Under the pieces are notes generated by a model. That model was not told the DNA's origin and ran no database searches. It saw only the letters and a list, made by a program, of their open reading frames with translations. The position numbers and the translations under genes are program-made. This document shows, in pieces, positions 51,097-59,356 of a stretch of DNA of 64,000 bases (within the stretch, counting starts at the first letter, position 1; the number at the start of each line of letters is the position of its first letter). The stretch is from an uncultured Bacteroidales bacterium (lineage in GTDB: Bacteria; Bacteroidota; Bacteroidia; Bacteroidales; P3), in the NCBI GenBank assembly GCA_944321735.1, contig CALUMK010000008.1, forward strand, positions 37,796 through 101,795, written 5' to 3'.

Positions 51097-51663
51097 TTAT
51101 CGCCCCAACCTCTTCCTCAAAATCGCCTCTATTTTCCTCATGCACTTCGATTTCTGCGTTTTCACCGAATCCGGACCGCTGTAATTCATTATCTGTGCAA
51201 TTTCCTCGCCTCTCTTTTTCTGGAAATAAAAAAGATTCAACAAGCGATTGCAAGGAAAAGGCATCTTGCATACCTCTTCATACACAATGCGCTCTTCTTC
51301 ATTCTTCATCCACGCATCCTCTATGCCGCTGTCCAATAATTCATCCGGAATATTTTCAACTGCCGTTCCAGCCCATGACTTCTTTCCCTGCATAGCTCTC
51401 AATGTCATATTTTTAGCCACAGTAAACAAATAGGTCTTCAAGGAACAAGAGAGTGTCTCTACCGACAACCGTCCCTTCTGCACCTGATCCCACACCGCCA
51501 AGCAAGCATCCGTATAAATATCTACCAGCTCATCCTCGTCCAAAGCCTTATGAACCCGCGACCTCATCCAAGCAAGGCAAGCCTCCCTATAGGTTTCATA
51601 CAGGCGACCAAGCACTTGCTTGTCATCCCGCAATATTCCCCGTATAAATTCCTGGTCTGTCAT
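51097..51663 (-). CDS. ECF-type RNA polymerase sigma factor
   Basis: A 188-residue sigma-70 family protein with only regions 2 and 4: region 2 about 6-75 (LYETYREACLAWM, DIYTDACLAVWDQV) and region 4 about 125-185 (LLNLFYFQKKRGEEIAQIMNYSGPDS..., with helix-turn-helix). The ATG overlaps the TGA of the caspase-like gene (ATGA), so the two are translationally coupled. The next gene looks like its membrane anti-sigma partner. Its targets are unknown. The motif TAnnTTTG belongs to the housekeeping sigma, so this factor's promoters cannot be guessed here. Confidence 0.9.
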   Translation of the reverse strand: MTDQEFIRGILRDDKQVLGRLYETYREACLAWMRSRVHKALDEDELVDIYTDACLAVWDQVQKGRLSVETLSCSLKTYLFTVAKNMTLRAMQGKKSWAGTAVENIPDELLDSGIEDAWMKNEEERIVYEEVCKMPFPCNRLLNLFYFQKKRGEEIAQIMNYSGPDSVKTQKSKCMRKIEAILRKRLGR

Positions 51664-52550
51664 TTAAAAATCAATTTATCGCGCATCCGTTCCGGAATAT
51701 CGGCATTCAGATTTTGCACGGTATTCCGCCGGAGCGGCAATGTATCATAGGTTATCTCTATATCATTCAATAAATCGCACACCGGAACACCTATCCTAAA
51801 ATGCTGCGCCAAGGCATAAGTCAAGCGCCCCACATACCGGCTTCCATCCCAATACTCGTAATTGCTTTGATATGGCTTGCAGGCACTCAATGCTATCCAG
51901 TTTGTCTTTCTCGGAGTCTTGGGCGATGCCAAATCCGGATCAAAGCCCGCATACTCGAACTTGTCCGCAGTCCCTCGAATATCGGTTTCCCGAACCGTAT
52001 CCTCTTCCTCATCTTCCGCCCTTGTGCCATCCCCGCTATGGCAGGCATCCAGCACTACCAAAAGACAGCCCTCTTGCCCTATCTTGTCCGCAATCGGCAT
52101 CAACCACTGGTTCAATTCATCATCGATTATATGGTTTTCGCCCTCATACACCCCGGCCTTGTATTCCCTGCACGCATCGTATGGAATAATGGCTTCGTCC
52201 CAGCCATCAGCCTCGTCCCCGTCCAAATCGCTTACCTGCTGCCCATGACCGGAAAAATGGACATAGACCCAATCCCCACTCTGGACATCGGCAGCCAGAT
52301 CCGCAAAAACCTTGGCAATGGCAGCCTTGTCTGCGTCCCGGTTTTTCAACACCTTGATATCCTGCGGTTCGAAGCCATTTTCCGAGAGCATGGCACACAC
52401 TATCTCTATATCAGCATCGCCGTGTATCTTCTTCCATCCCGAATTTTCCGGATAATCCCCAATGCCAATGACCACGGCATGACGTTGCTGTGCGCAGAGA
52501 GGCATCGCCATGGCTAATACTAAACACAGAAAACAGACAAGCCTTTTCAT
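51660..52550 (-). CDS. Exported caspase-like (C14) protease
   Basis: A 296-residue protein with a signal peptide (LVCFLCLVLAMAMPLCA, cleavage near 20) and a caspase fold: RHAVVIGIGDYP, VYVHFSGHGQQ with catalytic His102, an Asp-rich loop DLDGDEADGWDEA, and LLVVLDACHSGDG with catalytic Cys170. The acidic loops suggest calcium binding and cleavage after basic residues, as in metacaspase-like enzymes. Both dyad residues are intact. It is the first gene of an operon with an ECF sigma factor and a membrane anti-sigma-like protein. I set the start at 52550 for the signal peptide; the ATG at 52589 adds 13 residues. Confidence 0.88.
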   Translation of the reverse strand: MKRLVCFLCLVLAMAMPLCAQQRHAVVIGIGDYPENSGWKKIHGDADIEIVCAMLSENGFEPQDIKVLKNRDADKAAIAKVFADLAADVQSGDWVYVHFSGHGQQVSDLDGDEADGWDEAIIPYDACREYKAGVYEGENHIIDDELNQWLMPIADKIGQEGCLLVVLDACHSGDGTRAEDEEEDTVRETDIRGTADKFEYAGFDPDLASPKTPRKTNWIALSACKPYQSNYEYWDGSRYVGRLTYALAQHFRIGVPVCDLLNDIEITYDTLPLRRNTVQNLNADIPERMRDKLIFK

Positions 52551-52624
52551 TTCCTTTCTCGCAATCAGTATAACTCCTCCCTCTTTCACAAGGGAGAATA
52601 TCTTGATTCCTAATTGGTAAAATA

Positions 52625-52632
52625 CAAACCTA
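52625..52632 (-). promoter_or_regulatory. -7 box upstream of the caspase-sigma operon
   Basis: TAGGTTTG on the - strand fits TAnnTTTG; no -33 box at the right distance. It lies 75 bases before the chosen start. Confidence 0.4.
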
Positions 52633-52792
52633 CGTATAAATTTTCATTTTCCTCACGCGCAACAAAACTGCCGCCTAACGTGATTGCCCACAAAAGCATC
52701 TTCAAAAATCTTTCCAGTCAAATCGGCACGTTGATGCTGAATGTTGACATATCTGCATTCTTTGACTAAACATTGACTAAACATTTTGTGTG

Positions 52793-52825
52793 CAAAAGTA
52801 GGCAAAAACGCATTCAAGAGCCAAA
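52793..52825 (-). promoter_or_regulatory. Consensus promoter inside the tRNA-Arg flank repeat
   Basis: On the - strand TTTG (complement of 52822-52825), 21 bases, TACTTTTG (complement of 52793-52800). It would start a transcript near 52786 toward the caspase gene, with a 235-base leader containing the tandem GACTAAACATT block. In copy 1 the same site is damaged (TGCATTTG). Confidence 0.55.
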
Positions 52826-52827
52826 AC

Positions 52828-52853
52828 AAAAAAGCCCCGGATTTCTCCGAGGC
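52828..52853 (-). terminator. Terminator of tRNA-Arg
   Basis: On the - strand GCCTCGGA pairs with TCCGGGGC (one bulge), followed by TTTTTTG. It overlaps the repeat and sits just upstream of the promoter there. Confidence 0.7.
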
Positions 52854-52877
52854 CTCGAAAACCAGCTTATTCGCTTG

Positions 52878-52951
52878 TGATTCCGGAGCGATTCGAACGC
52901 TCGACCCACAGCTTAGAAGGCTGTTGCTCTATCCAGCTGAGCTACGGAACC
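52878..52951 (-). tRNA. tRNA-Arg (anticodon TCT)
   Basis: Acceptor GGTTCCG/CGGAATC (one G-T pair), anticodon arm ACAGC-CTTCTAA-GCTGT shows TCT, T-arm with GTTCGAATC. Discriminator A. Confidence 0.95.
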
Positions 52952-52978
52952 AATGACCCTTTGCCATAGAAAGGGGTG

Positions 52979-53010
52979 CAAAGGTACTAGTTTTCCCGCA
53001 TATCTCCAAA
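52979..53010 (-). promoter_or_regulatory. Promoter of tRNA-Arg
   Basis: On the - strand TTTG (complement of 53007-53010), 20 bases, TACCTTTG (complement of 52979-52986): a perfect match. Confidence 0.8.
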
Positions 53011-53049
53011 AACCGCTTTATGCACAAATCACCCCTAGCTTCCACACGA

Positions 53050-53083
53050 TTTGAAAAAAACTTTCTTTTCCAGGTTACCTTTT
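53050..53083 (+). promoter_or_regulatory. Possible promoter of the DUF6567-like gene
   Basis: TTTG (53050-53053), 22 bases, TACCTTTT (53076-53083) is near consensus and would leave a leader of almost 200 bases. That leader contains a 26-codon frame (53109-53189) that I do not recognise. The rest of 52952-53287 shows no gene. Confidence 0.35.
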
Positions 53084-53287
53084 CCTCCATAGGAGCATTA
53101 ATTTAAAAATGCAAGAACATGAAAACGATTTCCTCTCTTCCAGCAATAAGGGAGTTCTTTCTGGAAAACAAGAGCCCACTCACTGGTAACTCCTTCTCTA
53201 AAACCCATAACGGAAAACAGCCAACAGACATCTCATCCACAAATTTCCCCCGAAAAGAAGAAAAACAGAAAATTTAACACAAAAAAA

Positions 53288-53656
53288 ATGAAAAGGATTC
53301 TTGCTTTAACAGGTATTATCGCCCTGTTTGCATTTTTGACAAGTTGCAGTACCGCGTTTTACAATACGCAGAACAACTTAAACACAGAAACTCAAATCAA
53401 TCTAAGCGAAGCCAATTACAAAATCATCGGTCAAGTGGTAGGTTCGGCAAAAACAACCAAGGTATTGGGCATTGGCGGCCTTTCCCGGAGAGCTGCCGAA
53501 GCTAATGCCTATGCAGACATGGTATCCAATGCCAATCTGCAAAGATCGCAGGCCATCATCAACATCAGCTTTTCCGACAAAGGCAAAGGATTGCCTCCTA
53601 TCGTTTGGATCAGGACGGTTACAGCAAAAGGATATATCATTGAATTTATCGAATAA
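53288..53656 (+). CDS. DUF6567-like lipoprotein
   Basis: A 122-residue lipoprotein (signal ending LTSC, Cys20) with a compact domain: INLSEANYKIIGQVVGSAK, the glycine-rich turn LGIGGLSRRAAEANAYADM, and a final strand TAKGYIIEFIE. The layout matches small Bacteroidetes lipoproteins grouped as DUF6567. Function unknown; expected on a periplasmic membrane surface. It stands alone and is followed by a long inverted repeat. Confidence 0.75.
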   Translation: MKRILALTGIIALFAFLTSCSTAFYNTQNNLNTETQINLSEANYKIIGQVVGSAKTTKVLGIGGLSRRAAEANAYADMVSNANLQRSQAIINISFSDKGKGLPPIVWIRTVTAKGYIIEFIE

Positions 53657-53726
53657 TAAGTTCTAAGAATCTCCGAGAAAAGAACCGGCTGCTCTGAAAA
53701 GCTAGCCGAAGATTTGTTGCTAAAAG

Positions 53727-53826
53727 AAAAAGGCAGACAAAAAGTTCCTTCCATACGAAACGTTCTTGTCAGAATACGTTCTATCGGGACTTCCGTCATA
53801 CTAGGAACTTTTTAGTCTGCCTTTTT
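53727..53826. repeat. 100-bp imperfect palindrome after the DUF6567-like gene
   Basis: AAAAAGGCAGACAAAAAGTTCC (given by its halves 53727-53738 and 53739-53748) is inverted at 53804-53826 with one extra A. The outer ends are A- and T-rich, so it can act as a terminator in both directions between the convergent lipoprotein and mpl genes. Its interior has a smaller TTCT...AGAA stem. Confidence 0.7.
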
Positions 53827-53924
53827 ACTAACAACTTTTTAATTCTTCTTTCCCTTATACTGCTCAACTTTTACATGAGAACCATCAACATCCTGCAACT
53901 ACACTCTCATTAAAGAGATAATCA

Positions 53925-55301
53925 TTATCGGCAAACCTCCTCCGCCAGCGCTTTCTCGTCCACCCCGTCGAAATTGCCCGAAGTCATCCATAAGAGGTTG
54001 GCGTTGTGCCAGTCCATCGACTTCAAATCCGAGACCAGAAGCGCACTGTCGTTATAGACCTTGAGCCTCGGACAGGCAAAAGCATCGTGGACCGCCTGCG
54101 GGTCAATCGGTTCCAGTTTCTTGTGTTCCACCGCTTTGGGATTATAATAGACCAACGCCACGTCCGCCTTGTCCATGCAACCCTTGTAATGCGAGAAAAA
54201 GATCTTGCTCAAGCTGCTGAATGTATGCAACTCCATGCAAGCCACCAATTTGCGTTCAGGATACTGCTCCTTGACCGCCCCGATGGTCGCCTGCAGCTTG
54301 GAAGGCGAATGCGCAAAATCCTTGAACACCGACACCTGCGAGACCGGGTTGTCCCCGATACGTTCCAAACGCCGAGAAGCCCCCTTGAAACTCATGATGC
54401 TCTCCAGGAATACCTCGTCGGCGATGCCCAAACGGTGGCAAACCTGCCAAGCCGCATCGATATTCTGCATATTGTGACGACCGAACACCTGCAACGGATA
54501 GACCTTGCCCTGATACAGCAACTCGCTGAAACCTTTTTCCACCCGGTATTCCGGCACATCGTAAGGCAAGAGCTGCACATCCGACCTTTCGGAAGCCAAT
54601 CCGGCCGCAATGGCCGCCACCTCCGGGTCGCCCGAAAAATAGGCCAGACAGCCATCCGGACAAATCGTCGATGCAAAAATCCGGAACTGCTCCACGTACT
54701 TTTCAAAAGTCGGGAACACATTGATATGATCCCAGGCAATGCCGTTGATGAGCGCGATATCCGGCTTGTACAGATGGAATTTCGGCCGGGGATCTATCGG
54801 CGAAGTCAGGTATTCGTCCCCCTCGATGACCATCAAAGGCGCCGTTTCCGAAAGCCGGACCATGATGTCGTAGCCTTCCAGCTGCGCCCCTACCATATAA
54901 TCGCAGTCCATCCCGGCATCCTTCAACACATGCAGAATCATCGCCGTCACTGTAGTCTTGCCGTGGCTTCCGCCAACCACCACGCGCAGCTTGTCCTTCG
55001 ACTGCTCGTACAGGTATTCCGGATAGGAATAAATCTTCAAGCCCAGTTCCTTGGCCCGCAGAAGCTCCGGATTGTCCTTCCGGGCATGCATCCCGAGAAT
55101 CACCGCGTCCAAATCGGGCGTGACCCGCTCCGGATGCCAGCCTTCATCGGGCGGCAACAGGCCGAAACGCGCCAGACGGCTCCGCGCCGGGTCGAAAATC
55201 TCGTCATCGGAACCGCTTACCCGGTATCCCTTTAAATGAAGAGCCATCGCCAGATTGTGCATCGCACTTCCGCCGATGGCTATGAAATGGACTTTCTTCA
55301 T
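53925..55301 (-). CDS. mpl: UDP-N-acetylmuramate:tripeptide ligase (Mpl type)
   Basis: Mpl reattaches recycled L-Ala-D-Glu-meso-DAP to UDP-MurNAc in peptidoglycan recycling. The protein of 458 residues from 55301 begins KKVHFIAIGGSAMHNLAMAL, has the ATP site GGSHGKTTVTAMI, and EGDEYLTSPIDPRPKF. The N-terminal motif and GMHARKDNPELL fit Mpl rather than MurC. An ATG four codons upstream (55313) is possible. It follows the transketolase C-subunit gene after 20 bases. Confidence 0.9.
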   Translation of the reverse strand: MKKVHFIAIGGSAMHNLAMALHLKGYRVSGSDDEIFDPARSRLARFGLLPPDEGWHPERVTPDLDAVILGMHARKDNPELLRAKELGLKIYSYPEYLYEQSKDKLRVVVGGSHGKTTVTAMILHVLKDAGMDCDYMVGAQLEGYDIMVRLSETAPLMVIEGDEYLTSPIDPRPKFHLYKPDIALINGIAWDHINVFPTFEKYVEQFRIFASTICPDGCLAYFSGDPEVAAIAAGLASERSDVQLLPYDVPEYRVEKGFSELLYQGKVYPLQVFGRHNMQNIDAAWQVCHRLGIADEVFLESIMSFKGASRRLERIGDNPVSQVSVFKDFAHSPSKLQATIGAVKEQYPERKLVACMELHTFSSLSKIFFSHYKGCMDKADVALVYYNPKAVEHKKLEPIDPQAVHDAFACPRLKVYNDSALLVSDLKSMDWHNANLLWMTSGNFDGVDEKALAEEVCR

Positions 55302-55321
55302 GATAAGCCTCACTCACTTAC

Positions 55322-56275
55322 TTACTTCCTTGCCAGCAAAGCCTCCGCCTTGGCCACGATGCCCGGCACGTTCAGACCATAATAATCCAAAAGCTCCTGC
55401 GGGGTCCCGCTTTGGCCGAAACGGTCATCCACCCCGACCATCTCCATCGGAACCGGATAATTGCGAACCAAGAAGTTAGCCACCGCATCCCCAAGGCCGC
55501 CATTAATCTGGTGTTCCTCGCAAGTCAGCACTCGGCCCGTCTTCCTGACCGAAGCCAGCACGCAAGCCGTATCCAAAGGCTTCAATGTGGGCATATTGAT
55601 TACTTCGGCATGGATGCCTTTCTCTTCCAAAGCGGCAGCCGCTTCCAAAGCCGGCCATACCAGATGTCCTATCGCGATAATCGTCAAATCCGAACCCTCC
55701 TGCAGCACATAGCCCTTGCCAATCTCGAAAACCTGATCGGCCGGCGTGAAATTCGGCACGGCAGGACGGCCGCAACGCAGATAAACCGGCCCTTTGTAGC
55801 GAGCCACCGCCAAAGTGGCCTGCACCGCCTGGTTATAGTCGCAAGGATGCACCACGGTCATGCCCGGCATCATCCGGATCATCCCCATGTCTTCCAATGC
55901 CTGGTGCGTGGCCCCGTCTTCCCCTACGGTCAAGCCCGAATGCGGCGCGTAAATCTTCACATTCGCCTGCGAATAGGCTACCGACTGGCGAATCTGGTCA
56001 TAGACACGGCCTGTCGCGAACTCGGCAAAAGTCCCCGTGAACGGAATCTTGCCAGCCACCGCCATACCGGCCGCAATGCTGATCATATTGGCTTCGGCGA
56101 TGCCGACCTGAAAAAAACGCTCAGGATACGCCTTGGCAAAAGCATCCATCTTGACCGAACCGGTCAAATCCGCCGCCAACGCCACTACCTGCGGCATTTC
56201 CTTGGCAGCCAGCATCAAACCCGCGCCGAAACCGGAACGGGTATCTTTCTTTTCGGTAAACGAATATCTATTCAT
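55322..56275 (-). CDS. Transketolase, C-terminal subunit
   Basis: A 317-residue protein covering the pyrimidine-binding and C-terminal domains: AADLTGSVKMDAF, FFQVGIAEANMISIAAGMA with the catalytic Glu, GLTVGEDGATHQALED, and the late VLTCEEHQINGGLGDA. It completes the enzyme with the N-terminal subunit encoded just upstream. Split transketolases act in the pentose phosphate pathway and are common in anaerobes. Start at 56275 (MNRYSFTEKK); the frame extends to 56302. Confidence 0.94.
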   Translation of the reverse strand: MNRYSFTEKKDTRSGFGAGLMLAAKEMPQVVALAADLTGSVKMDAFAKAYPERFFQVGIAEANMISIAAGMAVAGKIPFTGTFAEFATGRVYDQIRQSVAYSQANVKIYAPHSGLTVGEDGATHQALEDMGMIRMMPGMTVVHPCDYNQAVQATLAVARYKGPVYLRCGRPAVPNFTPADQVFEIGKGYVLQEGSDLTIIAIGHLVWPALEAAAALEEKGIHAEVINMPTLKPLDTACVLASVRKTGRVLTCEEHQINGGLGDAVANFLVRNYPVPMEMVGVDDRFGQSGTPQELLDYYGLNVPGIVAKAEALLARK

Positions 56276-56365
56276 GGTATTTTTCCTTCTTTCTTCTTGC
56301 AATTCAGTTCTCTATGGCTTCAATCCACCGCAAGGAGCGCAATGCCCTCCTCCGCGGTCCGCCTT

Positions 56366-57214
56366 CTAATAGTCCCCGTATTCGGTTTCCGGCAACTGCT
56401 TCAAAGCCGCTTCCGCCTGTTCGTCGTTGGGTGCCGTCCCATGCCATTTGGAAAGATTCCGCATAAAATCGACCCCATGCCCCATTTCCGTATGCATCAG
56501 GATCATGACCGGCTTGCCTTGCCCGCAACATGCCTTAGCCTGCCGCAACACCTTTTCCACATCCGTCACATCGTTCCCGTTCATTTCCAACACCAACCAG
56601 CCAAAAGCCTCGAACTTGGCTCGCAGGTTGCCCAAATCCATCACGTCTTTGACCGCGCCGTCTATCTGCAAACCATTGTAATCCACTACCGAAATCAGAT
56701 TGTCCACTTTCTTGGCTCCGGCGAACATGGCCGCTTCCCAAATCTGACCTTCTTCCAGCTCTCCGTCTCCATGCAAGGAGAATACCAAATGGCTGTCCCC
56801 GTCCATCTTCTTGGCCAAAGCCATCCCAATCGCATTCGACATCCCCTGGCCCAACGAGCCCGAGGCCATCCGGATACCCGGCAATTGACGGGAAATGCTG
56901 GGATGCCCTTGCAGACGGCTGCCCAACTTGCGCAAAGTCCCCAGTTCCGGAATCGGGAAATAACCCGTCCGAGCCAGCACGCTATACCAGACCGGCGCGA
57001 TATGGCCGTTGGACAAGAAAAACACATCCTGCCCTTTGCCATCTATGGAAAAGGCCTTCGGGTCGTGTTCCAGTACATTGAAATACAATACTGTCATAAA
57101 ATCGGCACAGCCCAAAGAACCTCCGGTATGGCCGGATTTCGCCGAATGGATCATACGAATGACATCCCGCCTTACCTGGGTGGACATCTGTCTGAGTTGT
57201 TCTGTCTGCAACAT
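56366..57214 (-). CDS. Transketolase, N-terminal subunit
   Basis: A 282-residue protein with the thiamine-diphosphate-binding half: HSAKSGHTGGSLG, HGDGELEEGQIWEAAMFA (ThDP motif), and VVDYNGLQIDG. Pairs with the C-terminal subunit 90 bases downstream. A TACTTTTG -7 box lies at 57360-57367. Confidence 0.94.
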   Translation of the reverse strand: MLQTEQLRQMSTQVRRDVIRMIHSAKSGHTGGSLGCADFMTVLYFNVLEHDPKAFSIDGKGQDVFFLSNGHIAPVWYSVLARTGYFPIPELGTLRKLGSRLQGHPSISRQLPGIRMASGSLGQGMSNAIGMALAKKMDGDSHLVFSLHGDGELEEGQIWEAAMFAGAKKVDNLISVVDYNGLQIDGAVKDVMDLGNLRAKFEAFGWLVLEMNGNDVTDVEKVLRQAKACCGQGKPVMILMHTEMGHGVDFMRNLSKWHGTAPNDEQAEAALKQLPETEYGDY

Positions 57215-57359
57215 TTTCTTTCGTTTTATAATAGGTCTTATAACTTAGGCCGAAGCGTCTTTTGCCTCTCCCAAGCACAAGCGCGTAAAGCTCATTTTCA
57301 GAACATGCCTTGCCATACTTAGCCGATGGCTAATATAAAAATTCCGGCAAGCGCGACTG

Positions 57360-57367
57360 CAAAAGTA
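57360..57367 (-). promoter_or_regulatory. -7 box of the transketolase-mpl unit
   Basis: TACTTTTG on the - strand. The nearest TTTG lies 24 bases upstream, which is rather far. It would leave a leader of about 140 bases. Confidence 0.4.
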
Positions 57368-57430
57368 TCAAAAACCCGCCATTCCCCTACGCAAAATCCG
57401 GCATCCTTTCTTACTTTTTATTCACAGAGG

Positions 57431-57610
57431 ATTTTGGTTATCTTTGATTTCATCGAAGATAGGATGCGTCTCGGCCATGCAAAACCGAGCAAGCTCTTTT
57501 TGCATGGCTCTCGACTTTCGCTATCTTTGATTGCTTCGCATCGAAGATAGCTTGGTCTCGGCATAGTCAAAGCAAGCTTTGCCTCTGCGCTCGACTTTCA
57601 CTATCTTTGC
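57431..57610 (+). repeat. Tandem promoter-carrying repeats upstream of cstA
   Basis: Three TATCTTTG boxes lie at 57439-57446, 57522-57529 and 57602-57609, 83 and 80 bases apart. The second and third each have TTTG at the right distance (57499-57502, N19; 57578-57581, N20), so they are full consensus promoters. Each unit holds a hairpin before the -33 box (CCATGCAAAA/TTTTGCATGG; CAAAGCAAGCTTTG) and CTCGACTTTC(A/G)CTATCTTTG. Between units CTATCTTTGA...TCGAAGATAG forms another stem. The third box is about 100 bases before cstA. The remainder of 57215-57711 has no gene. Confidence 0.75.
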
Positions 57611-57711
57611 TCCCGCGTTCCTTTACGGAAAGGATTCGAGGGCATCCGAAACCGCGCCTGCCTATCCGCGATTGCCTATCCGTAAACAGGCATTAACCGA
57701 CAACAAATCCT

Positions 57712-59247
57712 ATGGTATCCTTTTTTATCTCCCTGGCCCTGCTGATTCTCGGCTATCTCGTCTATGGCAAATTCGTCCAAAAGGCTTTCGGCCCCGACCC
57801 CAATCGCAAGACCCCGGCCGTAGCTCATCCCGACGGCGTGGATTATGTACAGATGCCCGCCTGGAAAATGTTCATGATCCAGTTCCTCGACATTGCCGGT
57901 CTCGGCCCTATCTTCGGGACCATTCTGGGAGCCATGTACGGAACCAGCTGCTTCATCTGGATTGTCATCGGATGCATCTTCGGCGGAGCCGTCCACGACT
58001 ATATGGCAGGAATGCTGTCCGTGCGCAACGATGGCAAGAACGTACCCGAACTGACAGGCAAGTACTTAGGAAACGGAATGAAGCAATTCAGCCGGGTCCT
58101 GGGCATCCTGCTGATGGTCATGTGCGGGTCGGTATTCGTGACCGGGTCGGCCGGACTGCTCGCCGCGCTCACGCCGGAATCGCTCGACACCACCTTCTGG
58201 AGCATTGTCATCTTCATCTACTTCTTATTGGCGACCCTGCTGCCGATAGACAAACTGATTGGACGCATCTACCCCATCTTCGGCTTCTGCCTGCTGTTCA
58301 TGGCCGTCGGCATCATGGCCTGCCTCGTTTACCAAGCCTGCTTCGCTGCCCCCGGCTCCATGCCTGAAATCTGGGAAGCGATGGCCAATATGAACACCCC
58401 CGAAAACACCGGGACTGCCACCAAGCCGATTTTCCCGATGATGTTCATCTCGATAGCCTGCGGCGCGGTTTCCGGCTTCCATGCCACACAATCCCCGCTG
58501 ATGGCCCGCTGCATGTCGAACGAGAAACAAGGCCGCCCCATCTTCTACGGCTCGATGATTACCGAAGGCGTGGTCGGCCTGATCTGGGCGGCTGCCGCCA
58601 CCTATGTTTTCCATAATACCGGCCTCATGGAACAAATCGGCCTTACCTATGCCGATGTGGAAGCCAAAGGCGGTCCGACCGTGGTCAACGGCCTGTCCCG
58701 CTTATGGTTAGGCGGCTTCGGAGCAGTCTTGGCCATTATCGGGGTCGTAGCCTGCCCCATCACTTCGGGCGACACCGCTATGCGCTCGGCCCGTTTGATG
58801 TTGGCCGAAATGCTACACTTCAAACAAGAGAAACTCAGCCACCGCCTTTATTTGGCAATCCCCCTCTTTGCCGTAGCGCTCCTGCTGCTCACCGTCCTTT
58901 CCGCCCAGTTCGGCATCCTCTGGCGCTATTTCGCGTTCATGAACCAGCTAATGGCCATGTGCACCCTCTGGGTCATCACCGTTTACCTTTTCCGCTACCG
59001 GAAAGGCCTTACATACATCATGTCCTTGATTCCGGCCGTTTTCATGACCTCGGTAGTCTTCACCTACCTGTTCCGCGCCCCCGAATGCTTAGGCGGGCTG
59101 TTTGCCGGCAATGCGTTCTATCTCGACACCTTGTCCTACATATTTGGCCTTGTCTGCACGCTTGTCATTTGCACCATATTCATTGCCTGGGCAAACAAGA
59201 CCGCCAAAGGAATCCGGAACGGCAGCGTTCCCACCGTCGAGGAATAG
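57712..59247 (+). CDS. cstA: Carbon starvation protein A family transporter
   Basis: A 511-residue membrane protein with many helices: MVSFFISLALLILGYLVYG, IVIGCIFGGAVHDYMAGML, SIACGAVSGFHATQSPLMARC and CPITSGDTAMRSARLMLAE. CstA proteins import peptides or pyruvate when carbon is short. The length fits the short form found in anaerobes. Tandem repeat-borne promoters lie upstream. Confidence 0.94.
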   Translation: MVSFFISLALLILGYLVYGKFVQKAFGPDPNRKTPAVAHPDGVDYVQMPAWKMFMIQFLDIAGLGPIFGTILGAMYGTSCFIWIVIGCIFGGAVHDYMAGMLSVRNDGKNVPELTGKYLGNGMKQFSRVLGILLMVMCGSVFVTGSAGLLAALTPESLDTTFWSIVIFIYFLLATLLPIDKLIGRIYPIFGFCLLFMAVGIMACLVYQACFAAPGSMPEIWEAMANMNTPENTGTATKPIFPMMFISIACGAVSGFHATQSPLMARCMSNEKQGRPIFYGSMITEGVVGLIWAAAATYVFHNTGLMEQIGLTYADVEAKGGPTVVNGLSRLWLGGFGAVLAIIGVVACPITSGDTAMRSARLMLAEMLHFKQEKLSHRLYLAIPLFAVALLLLTVLSAQFGILWRYFAFMNQLMAMCTLWVITVYLFRYRKGLTYIMSLIPAVFMTSVVFTYLFRAPECLGGLFAGNAFYLDTLSYIFGLVCTLVICTIFIAWANKTAKGIRNGSVPTVEE

Positions 59248-59356
59248 CCCCGGACGGCATCGTCTGCACACAAGCCCGCAGCCCCTGCAAGGATCGCTGA
59301 GCTGCCCCATGCCCGGGTCGAGAGAAAGCCCCCTAAAAAACATTTGATACATAGCC

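Larger units (their letters stand above)
52731..52877. repeat. tRNA-Arg 3' flank, copy 2 of the 145-bp direct repeat
   Basis: Pairs with 48106-48250. GACTAAACATT is present twice in tandem (52764-52785). Unlike copy 1, this copy keeps a full promoter on the - strand (next entry). The two copies have the same orientation and bracket 4.6 kb holding cysteate synthase, TIGR04076, sigma, anti-sigma and caspase genes plus tRNA-Pro itself. Confidence 0.65.
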
